Shown here: one piece after another, positions 54,345-63,983 of the stretch
Position numbering within the stretch: the stretch's first letter is position 1
Layout of the letters: each line of letters opens with the position of its first letter
Origin: Paraglaciecola sp. 20A4
GTDB taxonomy: Bacteria; Pseudomonadota; Gammaproteobacteria; Enterobacterales; Alteromonadaceae
Length of the DNA stretch: 64,000 nt
Reading direction: 5' to 3'
Assembly: GCF_011378905.1 (NCBI RefSeq)
Contig: NZ_WTPY01000011.1
Location: forward strand, 29,255 to 93,254
Made by a program: the position numbers and the translations under genes
The notes under the pieces: generated by a model
Seen by the model: the letters and a program-made list of their open reading frames with translations, nothing else
Told to the model about the DNA's origin: nothing
The model's database searches: none

Positions 54345-56894
54345 TTAATTCATTTTGGGTATCTCATTTGGTGGCGAATTTTGCAAAACGTCTGTGTCAG
54401 ATTTTTCTGTGGTATTTTTGACAGGATCGAAAATTCGATAAGCTAATAACTTCACTCGATCATTCACAAGGAACCATAACAGTGCATATCCCCACACAAA
54501 CCCAGCCCACCCCCAGCCCAGTGGCGTCATAAACACACCATATACGGCAATAAATGTTGCTATTATTTGCGTACCGAGTACGGCAATCCACAAAATTTTT
54601 GCAGGGCGTATTGACCAGAACGGCTTACGTGTCCTTGTTAGAAAAATAGTCAGGTGTCCCGCGACTGACAACTTTAAATACATCAATGATTGGATGTGCG
54701 CACGGTCAAGATGAAACACGCGTTCGCCAAGATAAAATAAGCCGAAAGCAGAGACAACACCCATGACACCCAGTACAGTTGACACACCTAGAACCATCTT
54801 CATGTTCCATTTCTCTGGTTGGTCTTTGTAGCGCACGTTGTCGTAAGCGATAGACAATATAGCACCGTCGTTAAGCAGAGCTAACATGACGATCATAACG
54901 GCGGTAAGCGGATAGAAATTAAATACCAGAATCGCTAGCGTCATAAAGAGCAGTACGCGAATCGTCTCGGTGATGCGGTATATCGCGTAACTGTTCATCC
55001 GCTGAAAAATCCGCCGACTTTCCTTTATCGCATCGATAATCACCGCCAATCCCGGCGTAGTAAGCACGATGTCTGCTGCAGCACGCGCCGCGTCTGTTGC
55101 ACCGGAGACCGCTATACCGCAATCCGCTTTTTTAAGCGCAGGCGCGTCGTTTACGCCGTCGCCAGTCATCCCCACAATGTGACGGCGCTTCTGCAAAACA
55201 TCAACAATATGAAATTTGTGTTCGGGAAAAACTTGAGCGAACCCGTCAGCGCTTTCGATGGAATTGGATACCTCTGGGCTCTCTTGCTTTTCTGAGTCTC
55301 CCAAGCCCGAGGCATTGAGAATGTGAGTACCCATATCTAAATTTTTAGCGGTTTCTTGGGCGATAGCAAGCGCATCACCGGTCACCATCTTAACTTTTAC
55401 GCCCATTGTTAAGGCAGCCGCGATAGTTGCTTTGGCATCTTCACGGGGCGGATCATATAGAGGCAATATGCCCATGAACTGCCACTGCCCATCGCCTTCA
55501 TCTCGAGCAACACCAAGCGAACGAAAACCCCGCGCGGCAAATTCGTTCACTGCCTGATCAACCGCATCTTTCACTTGACTCGCATTGGCTGATAATTCCA
55601 AAATGACTTGTGGGGCACCCTTGGTCACTTTGAAGGCGTTTCCATCTTTATTTCTAACTGTCGCCTCCGTTCGCTTATGAACGGGGTCAAATGGTTGAAA
55701 ATGAGTGATCTCATAAGCACTTAGCGCGTCTTTGCTTGGCAATCCCGCAAGGACAGCCAAATCAATTGTATCGTTGTTCTCAGCACGTGATGCCAATGCG
55801 CCGTTGAGTATCACCTGCTCTGCCAAAATCCCGCTCACCCCGAATGGACTACCCAGCGTGAGTTTGTTTTGGGTCAACGTACCGGTTTTATCTGAACAAA
55901 GTAAATCCATACCAGCTAATTCTTCGATGGCTACTAACTTGCTCACAATGGCTTTTTTTCTAGCAAGCAAACGCGCGCCAACCGCCATCGTCACCGACAG
56001 TACAGTTGGCATTGCCACGGGTATTGCAGCCACCGTCAACACAAGAGCAAATTGGATAGTCGTAAGTATTGGATCTCCACGTAAAATGGCAACCGTAATA
56101 ATTAACGCAACCAACGCTATGGCCAAAATAATCAAGTAATTGCCAATCTTCAACACAGCCCTTTGAAAATGACTGACCGAATGCACATCCTTTACTAATT
56201 GGGCTGTCTTGCCGAAATAGGTTTTCTCGCCAGTGGCATAAACCAACGCCTCAATTTCGCCTTGGCGAATGATCGAACCTGAAAAAACGGCGTCGCCAGA
56301 TTTAAGCGTAGCAGGCAACGACTCTCCCGTTAGCGCCGATTGGTCAACCTCTACAGTGTCGCCTTCCAACAACCGCGCGTCAGCTGGCACAATGTCGCCT
56401 AGCCGCAAGCGTATAACGTCGCCGGGCACCAACTCTCGTGCAGGAGGGTTAAGCCATTTTCCTTCGCGCTTTACACGCGCTTTGCTGGCAAGTTTAGCCT
56501 TTAACGCTTCGATAGCATTACCGGCTTGGCTTTCCTCCCAAAAACCAATAACGGCATTGGCCATAAGTAAAATAAGGATAATGAAAAAATCTGCCCAATG
56601 TCCGACGGCAGCAGAAAGAATAACCGCAATTTCTATCATCCAAGGGATCGGTCCCCAAAAATAGCTGAGAAATTTTAGAAACAAATTGGTCTTTTTTTCC
56701 TGGATCTCATTGGCCCCGTATGCATTCAAACGCTTCGCTGCTTCTGATTGCGTAAGACCATCCTGCGATGCCGCTAATATTCTTTTTACGTCACTAATGG
56801 GCAACGTTTTAAGATCGTCATTAGTCGCTAATGATTCACCGTTTTCCCGCCCCGGTGTTTTTGATTGGTGAGCATTAGTTTTCATATTATTCAT
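54345..56894 (-). CDS. Plasma-membrane proton-efflux P-type ATPase (P3A)
   Basis: An 849-residue P-type ATPase. The actuator motif TGES lies at 189-192, the phosphorylation motif CSDKTGTLT with Asp335, and the hinge MTGDGVNDAPALKKAD further on. About ten membrane helices are present. It is most like plant/fungal and archaeal H+-pumps (IIIA) rather than Ca2+ or heavy-metal pumps: membrane stretch LTVAAIPVAMPTVLSVTMAVG, no CPx, no metal-binding N-domain. It exports protons with ATP, useful when respiration fails. Glucan phosphorylase is encoded 173 bases upstream on the same strand. Confidence 0.9.
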   Translation of the reverse strand: MNNMKTNAHQSKTPGRENGESLATNDDLKTLPISDVKRILAASQDGLTQSEAAKRLNAYGANEIQEKKTNLFLKFLSYFWGPIPWMIEIAVILSAAVGHWADFFIILILLMANAVIGFWEESQAGNAIEALKAKLASKARVKREGKWLNPPARELVPGDVIRLRLGDIVPADARLLEGDTVEVDQSALTGESLPATLKSGDAVFSGSIIRQGEIEALVYATGEKTYFGKTAQLVKDVHSVSHFQRAVLKIGNYLIILAIALVALIITVAILRGDPILTTIQFALVLTVAAIPVAMPTVLSVTMAVGARLLARKKAIVSKLVAIEELAGMDLLCSDKTGTLTQNKLTLGSPFGVSGILAEQVILNGALASRAENNDTIDLAVLAGLPSKDALSAYEITHFQPFDPVHKRTEATVRNKDGNAFKVTKGAPQVILELSANASQVKDAVDQAVNEFAARGFRSLGVARDEGDGQWQFMGILPLYDPPREDAKATIAAALTMGVKVKMVTGDALAIAQETAKNLDMGTHILNASGLGDSEKQESPEVSNSIESADGFAQVFPEHKFHIVDVLQKRRHIVGMTGDGVNDAPALKKADCGIAVSGATDAARAAADIVLTTPGLAVIIDAIKESRRIFQRMNSYAIYRITETIRVLLFMTLAILVFNFYPLTAVMIVMLALLNDGAILSIAYDNVRYKDQPEKWNMKMVLGVSTVLGVMGVVSAFGLFYLGERVFHLDRAHIQSLMYLKLSVAGHLTIFLTRTRKPFWSIRPAKILWIAVLGTQIIATFIAVYGVFMTPLGWGWAGFVWGYALLWFLVNDRVKLLAYRIFDPVKNTTEKSDTDVLQNSPPNEIPKMN

Positions 56895-57067
56895 CTTCTC
56901 ATAAGGTTGAATTGTCGAAATTAAGTGCTTTTATCCTCGCTCTTAGCAAATATTCCCAGCGGCATCTGTCAATATAAAACTAAACTAAAGTTTATAACCG
57001 TAAACGTGGCTTATATTGGAGAAAAGCTTACGTAATGCTAGTTGTTAGACGTCGTTGGGACCTATTA

Positions 57068-59614
57068 TTAGTGCTCCCACAGAATGTGGTTCACTTCTAG
57101 GGGGATTGATACGCCCTCTCGAGAGGGAATTATTCGTAGCGTGTATTGCGATAACGCGTGCAATGCGGGTAATGTGATGCGATACAAGTGAGCGCCCCTA
57201 TTGTCATCAGGTAAATAAGCACAATCCATTGATTGTCTTATCGCATCACCACCGTCACAGCCATTAGCGTAAAGTTCAACATTCACATCTTCGGGTGCTA
57301 AACCGTTTAGCAATACATTGGCAGCAAATAAGTAATGGTTGCCTTCTTGTCTTGCGGTAAAGCCGTCCACACGTAATCCAGCCCATTGTTGCTCTAATGC
57401 TTGCTGCCAATTGGCTATCTGTTGCGCCACTTCGCCGTTATCGGCTGCTCGCGCACGAAAAGCCTCAGCAGCAGGAAGGTAACGTTGTTCGGTGTATTCA
57501 CGTACCACGCGATTGGTTGAAAACAGTGGCGTAAGACGGGCCATGCTTTCACGCATACGAGTTGTCCAAGCAACAGGGATACCTTGGGTATCTCGCTGAT
57601 AAAATTCGGGTATCACCTCTTGTTCAAGCAAATCGTAAAGGGCTTCTGCTTCGATCGCATCCCAAGCAGGATCATTACCATGCTCTTTGCCATCGCCCAA
57701 TGCCCAACCGATGTCAGGGCTATAAGCTTCTGCCCACCAACCATCTAATTCAGACAAATTGATACCACCGTTGACTAATACTTTCATTCCACTTGTGCCA
57801 CTAGCCTCCCATGGACGTTGCGGCGTGTTTAGCCATACGTCAACGCCAGCTACAAGATGCTCACTTAAAAACATATCGTAATCACTAAGAAAGATCACAT
57901 GTTGACGCACTTGAGGCTGACGAATAAATTGCACCCATTGTTGTATCAACGCTTGACCTGCCGAGTCAGCTGGATGAGCTTTCCCAGCTAAAATAAGCTG
58001 CACGGGTCGTTCTGGATTAGTCAGCAAGCGCAGCAAGCGCGCGGGATCCTGCAACAGTAAATTGGGTCGTTTATAAGTAGCGAAACGTCTAGCAAAACCA
58101 AGAGTAAGCACGTGGGGATCAAATAAATGTTGAGCTTCCTCCATTTCCGGTTGTGGTGTCCCTGATGCCGCCATCTGACGTACTAGATGTTCACGTACAT
58201 AAGTCACAAACGTTTGGCTAGCGGCTGTTCTAAAATGCCAAAGCTCTTTATTTGAAACCGCTCTAATGGACTTACCTAGTTCATCAATCGTGCCAAGCCA
58301 ACGTTCTTTGCCACACGCTTTAGTCCATAATTCATCCGCTCCAGCGGAATCCCAACTCGGTGTATGCACACCATTCGTTACGTGACCAATAGGTATCTCA
58401 TCCAAAGGCCAACGCGGAAATAATGATGCAAAAAGCCGCCTGCTCACCTCACCGTGTAGCGCACTTACTCCATTCACTGCACCACTGCCTCTAATAGCCA
58501 AATAAGCCATATTGAAATCGTCACCTGCATGGCACGAATCTTCTTGTCCTAGTGCTAACAGCTCCGCAGTTGAAATGCCCAGTTCCACGTTGGCATAATC
58601 GCCTAGCCACTGCTCAATTAACGCCGGGGCGAAACGATCGAAACCGGCTTCTACTGCGGTATGTGTAGTAAAAACATTACCCGCACGCGTTGCCACTAGT
58701 GCTGCCGAAAATGATAGTCCGGTCTTTTGCATAAAACACCGCGCTCGTTCTAAAATAGCAAAAGATGCATGCCCTTCATTCAAATGACAGACTTCTGGCT
58801 CAATGCCAAGGGCATTAAGCAAGCGCCAACCACCAATCCCCAGTACCAACTCTTGCATAAGACGTAAATCTGCGCTGCCACCGTAAAGCTCACTAGTAAT
58901 GGCGCGAAATGGTGCATAGTTTGCGGTGTCATTGCTATCCAACAAGTATAATTTTGTTCTACCAACCTGTACTTGCCAAGCTCGCAACCAAATAGGATGC
59001 CCTGGGAGATCAAGTTTTATCCGTAACCACTCACCATTAGCGTGACGTAAAGGAGAAATGGGCAATTGTCCAGGATCGTTATAAGGATAAACCGCTTGCT
59101 GAACACCATTTGTGTCGATGATCTGACGAAAATATCCTTGCTGATAAAGCAGCCCAACCCCAATTACGGGTACACCTAAATCATTGGCGGCTTTTAATTG
59201 ATCGCCAGCAACATTGCCCAGCCCCCCTGAGTATATGGGCAGTGCATCACTCAACATAAACTCCATACTGAAGTAAGCTACAGTGTTTAATGCTGAGTCA
59301 GGATAGGTTTGCTGAAACCACCCAGGTGATTCAGCCGCTTCACGTTTAGTTTTGACCAATGTATCGAGCAATGTACGGTAAACTGGGTCCGCCAACAGTT
59401 TAGCAATATGCTCTCGTGATACAGTTTGTAATACTCCCCAAGGATTATGCGTCAGCGACCAAAGCTGCGGATCAAGCTTTCTCCAGATTTCATCTGCTGC
59501 ATGATTCCACGACCAACGTAAATCCAGCGCTAATTCCGCCAACATATCAAAGCCTTCAAGCTCTCTTGGAAAAAGCGCATTTAAGGGCGAACTGCACGGT
59601 ATTTGTTTGTCCAT
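57068..59614 (-). CDS. glgP: Alpha-glucan (glycogen) phosphorylase, GT35
   Basis: An 848-residue phosphorylase of the shorter archaeal/Thermus-like type: LNALFPRELEGFDMLAELALDLRWSWNH at the start, then VAYFSMEFMLSDALPIYSGGLGNVAG, VCHLNEGHASF and the PLP-binding region ASGTSGMKVLVNGG. It releases glucose-1-phosphate from glycogen or maltodextrin without ATP. Its company (H+-ATPase, acetoin reductase) fits glycogen use during fermentation. The codon and GC usage looks somewhat richer than the neighbours, hinting at acquisition. Confidence 0.93.
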   Translation of the reverse strand: MDKQIPCSSPLNALFPRELEGFDMLAELALDLRWSWNHAADEIWRKLDPQLWSLTHNPWGVLQTVSREHIAKLLADPVYRTLLDTLVKTKREAAESPGWFQQTYPDSALNTVAYFSMEFMLSDALPIYSGGLGNVAGDQLKAANDLGVPVIGVGLLYQQGYFRQIIDTNGVQQAVYPYNDPGQLPISPLRHANGEWLRIKLDLPGHPIWLRAWQVQVGRTKLYLLDSNDTANYAPFRAITSELYGGSADLRLMQELVLGIGGWRLLNALGIEPEVCHLNEGHASFAILERARCFMQKTGLSFSAALVATRAGNVFTTHTAVEAGFDRFAPALIEQWLGDYANVELGISTAELLALGQEDSCHAGDDFNMAYLAIRGSGAVNGVSALHGEVSRRLFASLFPRWPLDEIPIGHVTNGVHTPSWDSAGADELWTKACGKERWLGTIDELGKSIRAVSNKELWHFRTAASQTFVTYVREHLVRQMAASGTPQPEMEEAQHLFDPHVLTLGFARRFATYKRPNLLLQDPARLLRLLTNPERPVQLILAGKAHPADSAGQALIQQWVQFIRQPQVRQHVIFLSDYDMFLSEHLVAGVDVWLNTPQRPWEASGTSGMKVLVNGGINLSELDGWWAEAYSPDIGWALGDGKEHGNDPAWDAIEAEALYDLLEQEVIPEFYQRDTQGIPVAWTTRMRESMARLTPLFSTNRVVREYTEQRYLPAAEAFRARAADNGEVAQQIANWQQALEQQWAGLRVDGFTARQEGNHYLFAANVLLNGLAPEDVNVELYANGCDGGDAIRQSMDCAYLPDDNRGAHLYRITLPALHALSQYTLRIIPSREGVSIPLEVNHILWEH

Positions 59615-59747
59615 TTTGTTTCCTGTTGATTCTGTCGGGGAATTAATTTGCGCAGAGTTTGTATTCAGCTGCTTTTTAATTTAACGCTTAACTTAGCTAA
59701 CTACTGACATCTAAAATGATTTCCAAAACCAGATGAACCAGCATCAT

Positions 59748-60527
59748 TTAACGGTAAACCATTCCGCCATCAATTAGAGGTGCTTGACCTGTCATATAAT
59801 CAGAGTCTGAACTCGCTAAATAAGAAACAAAGTTGGCAACATCAACGGGAGTTTGCGCACGGCCTAATGCAATACCTTGTACATATTTTTTATACGTTTC
59901 ACCTTCTGGTGCGCCAGTAATTTCGGAAAAGCGTTTATCTATCTCTACCCACATATCAGTACCAACCACACCAGGGCAATACGCGTTTACAGTGATGCCT
60001 GCACTGGCATATTCTTGGGCAGCAGCTTGTGTTAATGCACGCACCGCAAATTTAGTCGCGGAATAAGCCCCCAACAGAGCAAATCCATTGTGCCCAGCAA
60101 TGGAAGACGCGTTAATTATTTTTCCTTTTTGTTTGCGCTCGATGAATTTCTTTGCCGCTGCTTGTATACCCCAAAGCGTGCCGTTCACATTAATCTTTTG
60201 AATTGTATCCATTTCTTCTTGGGTAATATCTGCTATGGCTTGAACTTGCGCAATGCCTGCGTTGTTCACCATAATATCGAATCCACCCAAGGTTTTTTCT
60301 GTGTGCTCAATGGCCCCGTAGACTTGTTTTTGGTCACTAACATCCGCTTTGAAAGTTGTTGCTTTTCGCCCCAAGCCTTCAATCTCACGAGATACTGCCA
60401 TCATCTTTTCTGTGTTTAGATCAACAATAGCAATGTCAGCTCCGTCTTCTGCCAGACGCAGTGCAATGGCGCGTCCGATACCTTGACCAGCGCCGGTGAC
60501 CAGCGCAACTTTATTGTTTAATGACAT
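59748..60527 (-). CDS. budC: Acetoin reductase / meso-2,3-butanediol dehydrogenase (SDR)
   Basis: A 259-residue short-chain dehydrogenase. The NAD site TGAGQGIGRAIA is at residues 11-22, the NNAG motif is present, and the catalytic Ser (NASSIAGHNG) with YSATK Tyr and Lys are intact. The tail AQTPVDVANFVSYLASSDSDYMTGQAPLIDGGM matches acetoin reductase BudC very closely in length and motifs. It interconverts acetoin and 2,3-butanediol with NADH, a way to reoxidise NADH under low oxygen. Confidence 0.88.
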   Translation of the reverse strand: MSLNNKVALVTGAGQGIGRAIALRLAEDGADIAIVDLNTEKMMAVSREIEGLGRKATTFKADVSDQKQVYGAIEHTEKTLGGFDIMVNNAGIAQVQAIADITQEEMDTIQKINVNGTLWGIQAAAKKFIERKQKGKIINASSIAGHNGFALLGAYSATKFAVRALTQAAAQEYASAGITVNAYCPGVVGTDMWVEIDKRFSEITGAPEGETYKKYVQGIALGRAQTPVDVANFVSYLASSDSDYMTGQAPLIDGGMVYR

Positions 60528-60916
60528 ACCTGTGTCCTTTTTGAAAATAGCATTAAGATAACGAATTAATCGACATCGGAATAACGAAAGTAATGTTAGT
60601 TTACAAGGTCATAGAAGATGGCTTTTAGACACAGATCAATTTGAGCAAGCATAATCAAAATTATTTGAGTTCTGATAGGTCTGTTTCGTTAAATCTAGGT
60701 TTAAAAAAATATAATATTTTTTGCCCATTGAAATAAATGTAGAACAGTCGCCTCTATTACTAACCCAACAGTCAGTCACTTACTTTAGGTTTACTGCTCG
60801 CGCATCAAGATAAAGTTCCGTTGCCTTTAGCACCTAACTTTCTCTATGTATCCCGTAAGAGCTTCATATAACCGCCATAAAAAACTACCCTAAATAATGA
60901 TATAAGAACGATAAAG

Positions 60917-60930
60917 TTGACTCAGATCAA
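60917..60930 (+). promoter_or_regulatory. FNR/Anr-type box
   Basis: TTGACTCAGATCAA has the core TTGA-N6-TCAA and differs from the consensus TTGAT-N4-ATCAA at one base. A -10-like sequence (TATGCAAATATTAT) lies about 30-40 bases downstream, close to the class II spacing. It is in the shared upstream region of fermentation and stress genes. Activation under low oxygen is inferred. Confidence 0.55.
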
Positions 60931-61133
60931 GTCAAACTAACACGAAAACATTTACATTCTTAGGTATGCAAATATTATCTGTAGGGTTAGTTCCGGCCTT
61001 ACAAAAGATAAAATTAACGGGCAAAATAATGGGCATGTAATGGTGGCGTAATTTTACGTTTATTTATTCTCGCGGTTAACTCTCTCCCCTTAGGAGCACA
61101 GCATTTAAGCGTCATCTACTAAGGGAAAATATA

Positions 61134-61190
61134 ATGACTATAAGAGACATATCGTTAGCGCTATGCGCTAAGCGAAAATACAATTTATGA
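61134..61190 (+). CDS. Possible 18-codon leader peptide
   Basis: ATG at 61134 is preceded by aaggga 8 bases upstream and encodes MTIRDISLALCAKRKYNL before TGA. Its middle overlaps a perfect hairpin, TTAGCGC-TAT-GCGCTAA (61155-61171). It lies 114 bases before the antiporter start. It could couple translation to antiporter expression, or be chance. Confidence 0.3.
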   Translation: MTIRDISLALCAKRKYNL

Positions 61191-61304
61191 TATTAATTTT
61201 ACGGAAAACACCTTTGATAAGGTCTATCTCTTACACCTGTCAATAAACGCGATGATTGGATGAATAAAAGCATGGAATTTGAAAACTAAATGGGAGAGTT
61301 GAAT

Positions 61305-62987
61305 ATGGTTGAGGTCATTACGCAATCGACTTTCTCTGAGATTGCTACCCTATTGGTTTTGGCGGCGATCACTGGTTTTATCGGCTCATTACTCAGACAA
61401 CCTTTGATCGTTAGCTTTATCGCCGTAGGCTTGCTTTCTGGTCCGTCGGTACTAGATATAGTGCATTCCAAAGAGCAAATTTCGCTTCTTTCTGAATTAG
61501 GTATTGCTGTTCTACTGTTTTTAGTCGGGATTAAACTCGATGTAAAACTTATTCGTTCTATTGGCGTCGTATCCGTATTTACCGGTCTTGGCCAAGTGCT
61601 ATTTACCTCAATTATTGGCTATTTTATCGGGCTGGCAGTTGGTTTGAATCACATTACCAGTATATATGTCGCCGTAGCGTTAACTTTTTCATCCACCATT
61701 ATTATTGTAAAAATTCTATCTGATAAGCGTGAAATTGATTCGTTGCATGGTCAGATTGCACTCGGATTTTTGATTGTTCAAGATCTTGTTGTCGTTATGG
61801 CGATGATCGTTCTGGCCACAATCGGTATCGGCACTGGCCATGAAAGCGAAGCGGATGGTTCTATACTGCAAGTGGCATTATCCGGCATTGGACTATTGTC
61901 ATTTGTTATTGTATTCGTTCGGTATATTGCGAATCCGCTCACTGAACAAATTGCTAAAAATAAAGAGTTATTACTTATTTATGCAATTGCTCAAGCGGCA
62001 CTATTTGCAACGATAGGAAGCATGATCGGACTTGGAATGGAAGTGGGTGGTCTGTTAGCAGGTGTAGCGCTAGCATCAACTCCGTATCGAGAAAGCATAG
62101 CGGCCAGATTGGCGCCCCTGCGTGATTTCTTGTTGCTATTTTTCTTTATCGCTTTAGGCGCAAATATTGACCTATCCCTATTAGGCTCCCATGTTTCAGA
62201 TGCCATCGTATTTTCATTGTTTGTTCTGATTGGTAATCCGATCATCGTATTAATTATCATGGGCATGATGGGTTATCGAAAAAGAACGGGCTTTTTGGCG
62301 GGGCTAACGGTTGCCCAAATTAGCGAGTTTTCACTTATTTTCATTGCGATGGGTATCAGTCTCGGGCATCTGGCGCAAGACATTCTCGGCTTGGTGACAT
62401 TAATAGGGATGATAACGATCACAATATCAACTTACATGATTACCTATTCTCACCAACTTTATGCCATTTTTGAACCAGTGCTGTATATATTTGAACGGAA
62501 AAATACCAAGCGAGAGCAAGTATCTGAACATCAATCTAATGAGTACCATCAAGTTATCATTCTTGGGTTAGGTCGCTTAGGAACTGCTATCGCTGCTCGC
62601 CTCCTGGATAAAGGTGTAAGTGTATTAGGGGTGGATTTTAACCCATCGGTCACTAAACATTGGGGACAATTACACGTGGATACGGCGTATGGGGATGTAA
62701 CAGACTCCGATTTTTTACAAGAGCTTCCTCTACGCCACGCACAGTGGATTGTCTCGACCATTCCGCACCACCACATTGGACTAACCTATGAAGACACAAG
62801 AAATACCATATTGCAGTCAATAGATTCGACTGATTTTACTGGGAAACTGGCAGTTGTGTCCCAGAGTAAGCAAGAAACCAAGGAACTAGAGCGCTTAGCA
62901 ATAAACCTAGTGCTGGAACCATTTCAAGATGCGGCAGACCGGGCTGTTGAGTTATTGCTCGAAGGTATTGACACTCGGTCAAAGTGA
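61305..62987 (+). CDS. CPA2-family cation:proton antiporter with TrkA-N domain (Kef-like)
   Basis: About 560 residues from ATG at 61305 (gggagag upstream; an ATG at 61290 lacks one). Residues 1-390 form about 12 membrane helices with the CPA2 motifs (GFIGSLLRQPLIVSFIAVGL, LLVLAAITG, LGFLIVQDLVVVMAMI). From about 420 a Rossmann TrkA-N domain follows (VIILGLGRLGTAIAARLLDKG, VDFNP), sensing NADH or adducts. It exchanges K+ or Na+ for H+ at the inner membrane. It is followed after 24 bases by a universal stress protein gene, likely the same operon. Confidence 0.88.
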   Translation: MVEVITQSTFSEIATLLVLAAITGFIGSLLRQPLIVSFIAVGLLSGPSVLDIVHSKEQISLLSELGIAVLLFLVGIKLDVKLIRSIGVVSVFTGLGQVLFTSIIGYFIGLAVGLNHITSIYVAVALTFSSTIIIVKILSDKREIDSLHGQIALGFLIVQDLVVVMAMIVLATIGIGTGHESEADGSILQVALSGIGLLSFVIVFVRYIANPLTEQIAKNKELLLIYAIAQAALFATIGSMIGLGMEVGGLLAGVALASTPYRESIAARLAPLRDFLLLFFFIALGANIDLSLLGSHVSDAIVFSLFVLIGNPIIVLIIMGMMGYRKRTGFLAGLTVAQISEFSLIFIAMGISLGHLAQDILGLVTLIGMITITISTYMITYSHQLYAIFEPVLYIFERKNTKREQVSEHQSNEYHQVIILGLGRLGTAIAARLLDKGVSVLGVDFNPSVTKHWGQLHVDTAYGDVTDSDFLQELPLRHAQWIVSTIPHHHIGLTYEDTRNTILQSIDSTDFTGKLAVVSQSKQETKELERLAINLVLEPFQDAADRAVELLLEGIDTRSK

Positions 62988-63011
62988 CTACAGAAGTGAT
63001 AAGGGGATTTC

Positions 63012-63983
63012 ATGAAAAAGTTTAACAATATTGTCTATGTTCTCAATGACCGTATAAACGAATCATCGACAACATTCCTTCGTGCTGTCAGTTTAGCGAG
63101 GATAAATCAGGCAGATTTAACCTTGATGAAAATAATTCCAAATATGCCGGCGGTTATTTCTTCGAAATTAACGAGCAGCAGCGAAAAAGAGCTGCAAAAT
63201 AAGGTGCTCGCCCAAGAGCATGCTAAATTACAAACTCTTATCGCTACTTTAGATGCTGCACTCGATATAAAAACAGCGGTAAAGATTGGTAAAAAGTACA
63301 TCGAGGTAATTCGCGCAGTCAAAGCGCATAAATATGATTTGCTACTCAAAGAGGTAGAAAGTATTGATTGGCTTGAACGACTTTTTGGTAGCGAAGATAT
63401 GCATCTGTTGCGCAAATGCCCATGTCCCGTTTTGTTAATGAAAAAAAATGATAAATCTGCATACAAAAATATTATGGTGGCAATCGACTTTGATGACGAC
63501 TTTGATAAATATGAATATAGCTATAACGATGAGTTAAACCAAAAATTATTACAATGCGCCATTTCGCTGTCACTTTCGGATTTCACAACACTACATTTAG
63601 TAAACGTTTTCGATGTACCACACTCTGGATATATTAGTCTTTGGGCTGATCAACCGGACAAAATTGAGAAAGAGTTATTTGATACCGAATACCGTAATAG
63701 GCAGTATAAGATGAATGCACTTTTAGAAGCCTTAAAGCTTAATATAGGCGCTGAACTGTTTGAGTATTTGTCACCTCAGACGAAAATTGTTCAGGGCGTT
63801 CCTAGTCATCAGCTACCCAAATTAGCAGAGGCTATTAATGCCGATTTAGTCATAATGGGTACAGTCGCGCGCTCTGGAATTGCTGGTATTCTTATCGGTA
63901 ATACCGCGGAAAATGTACTGTCACAACTTCAGTGCTCAGTACTTGCAATCAAACCCAGAGACTTCATTTCTCCAGTCTCCTAA
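63012..63983 (+). CDS. Tandem universal stress protein (two UspA domains)
   Basis: A 323-residue protein of two UspA domains. The first (about 1-145) starts NIVYVLNDRINESSTTFLRAV and ends LLRKCPCPVLLMKK. The second (about 150-318) starts NIMVAIDFDDDF and holds DLVIMGTVARSGIAGILIGNTAENVL, the ATP-binding G-2X-G-9X-G type pattern, which is degenerate in the first domain. UspE-like proteins help cells survive low oxygen and ion stress. It probably forms an operon with the antiporter. Confidence 0.92.
   Translation: MKKFNNIVYVLNDRINESSTTFLRAVSLARINQADLTLMKIIPNMPAVISSKLTSSSEKELQNKVLAQEHAKLQTLIATLDAALDIKTAVKIGKKYIEVIRAVKAHKYDLLLKEVESIDWLERLFGSEDMHLLRKCPCPVLLMKKNDKSAYKNIMVAIDFDDDFDKYEYSYNDELNQKLLQCAISLSLSDFTTLHLVNVFDVPHSGYISLWADQPDKIEKELFDTEYRNRQYKMNALLEALKLNIGAELFEYLSPQTKIVQGVPSHQLPKLAEAINADLVIMGTVARSGIAGILIGNTAENVLSQLQCSVLAIKPRDFISPVS

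Larger units (their letters stand above)
60528..61304. promoter_or_regulatory. Divergent regulatory region of the stress block
   Basis: 777 bases between the acetoin reductase set (minus) and the antiporter/Usp pair (plus). It contains an FNR-type box at 60917-60930 and, at 61134-61190, a short frame with a strong ribosome site. It is AT-rich, with no larger gene. It probably controls both arms of the block. Confidence 0.55.
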
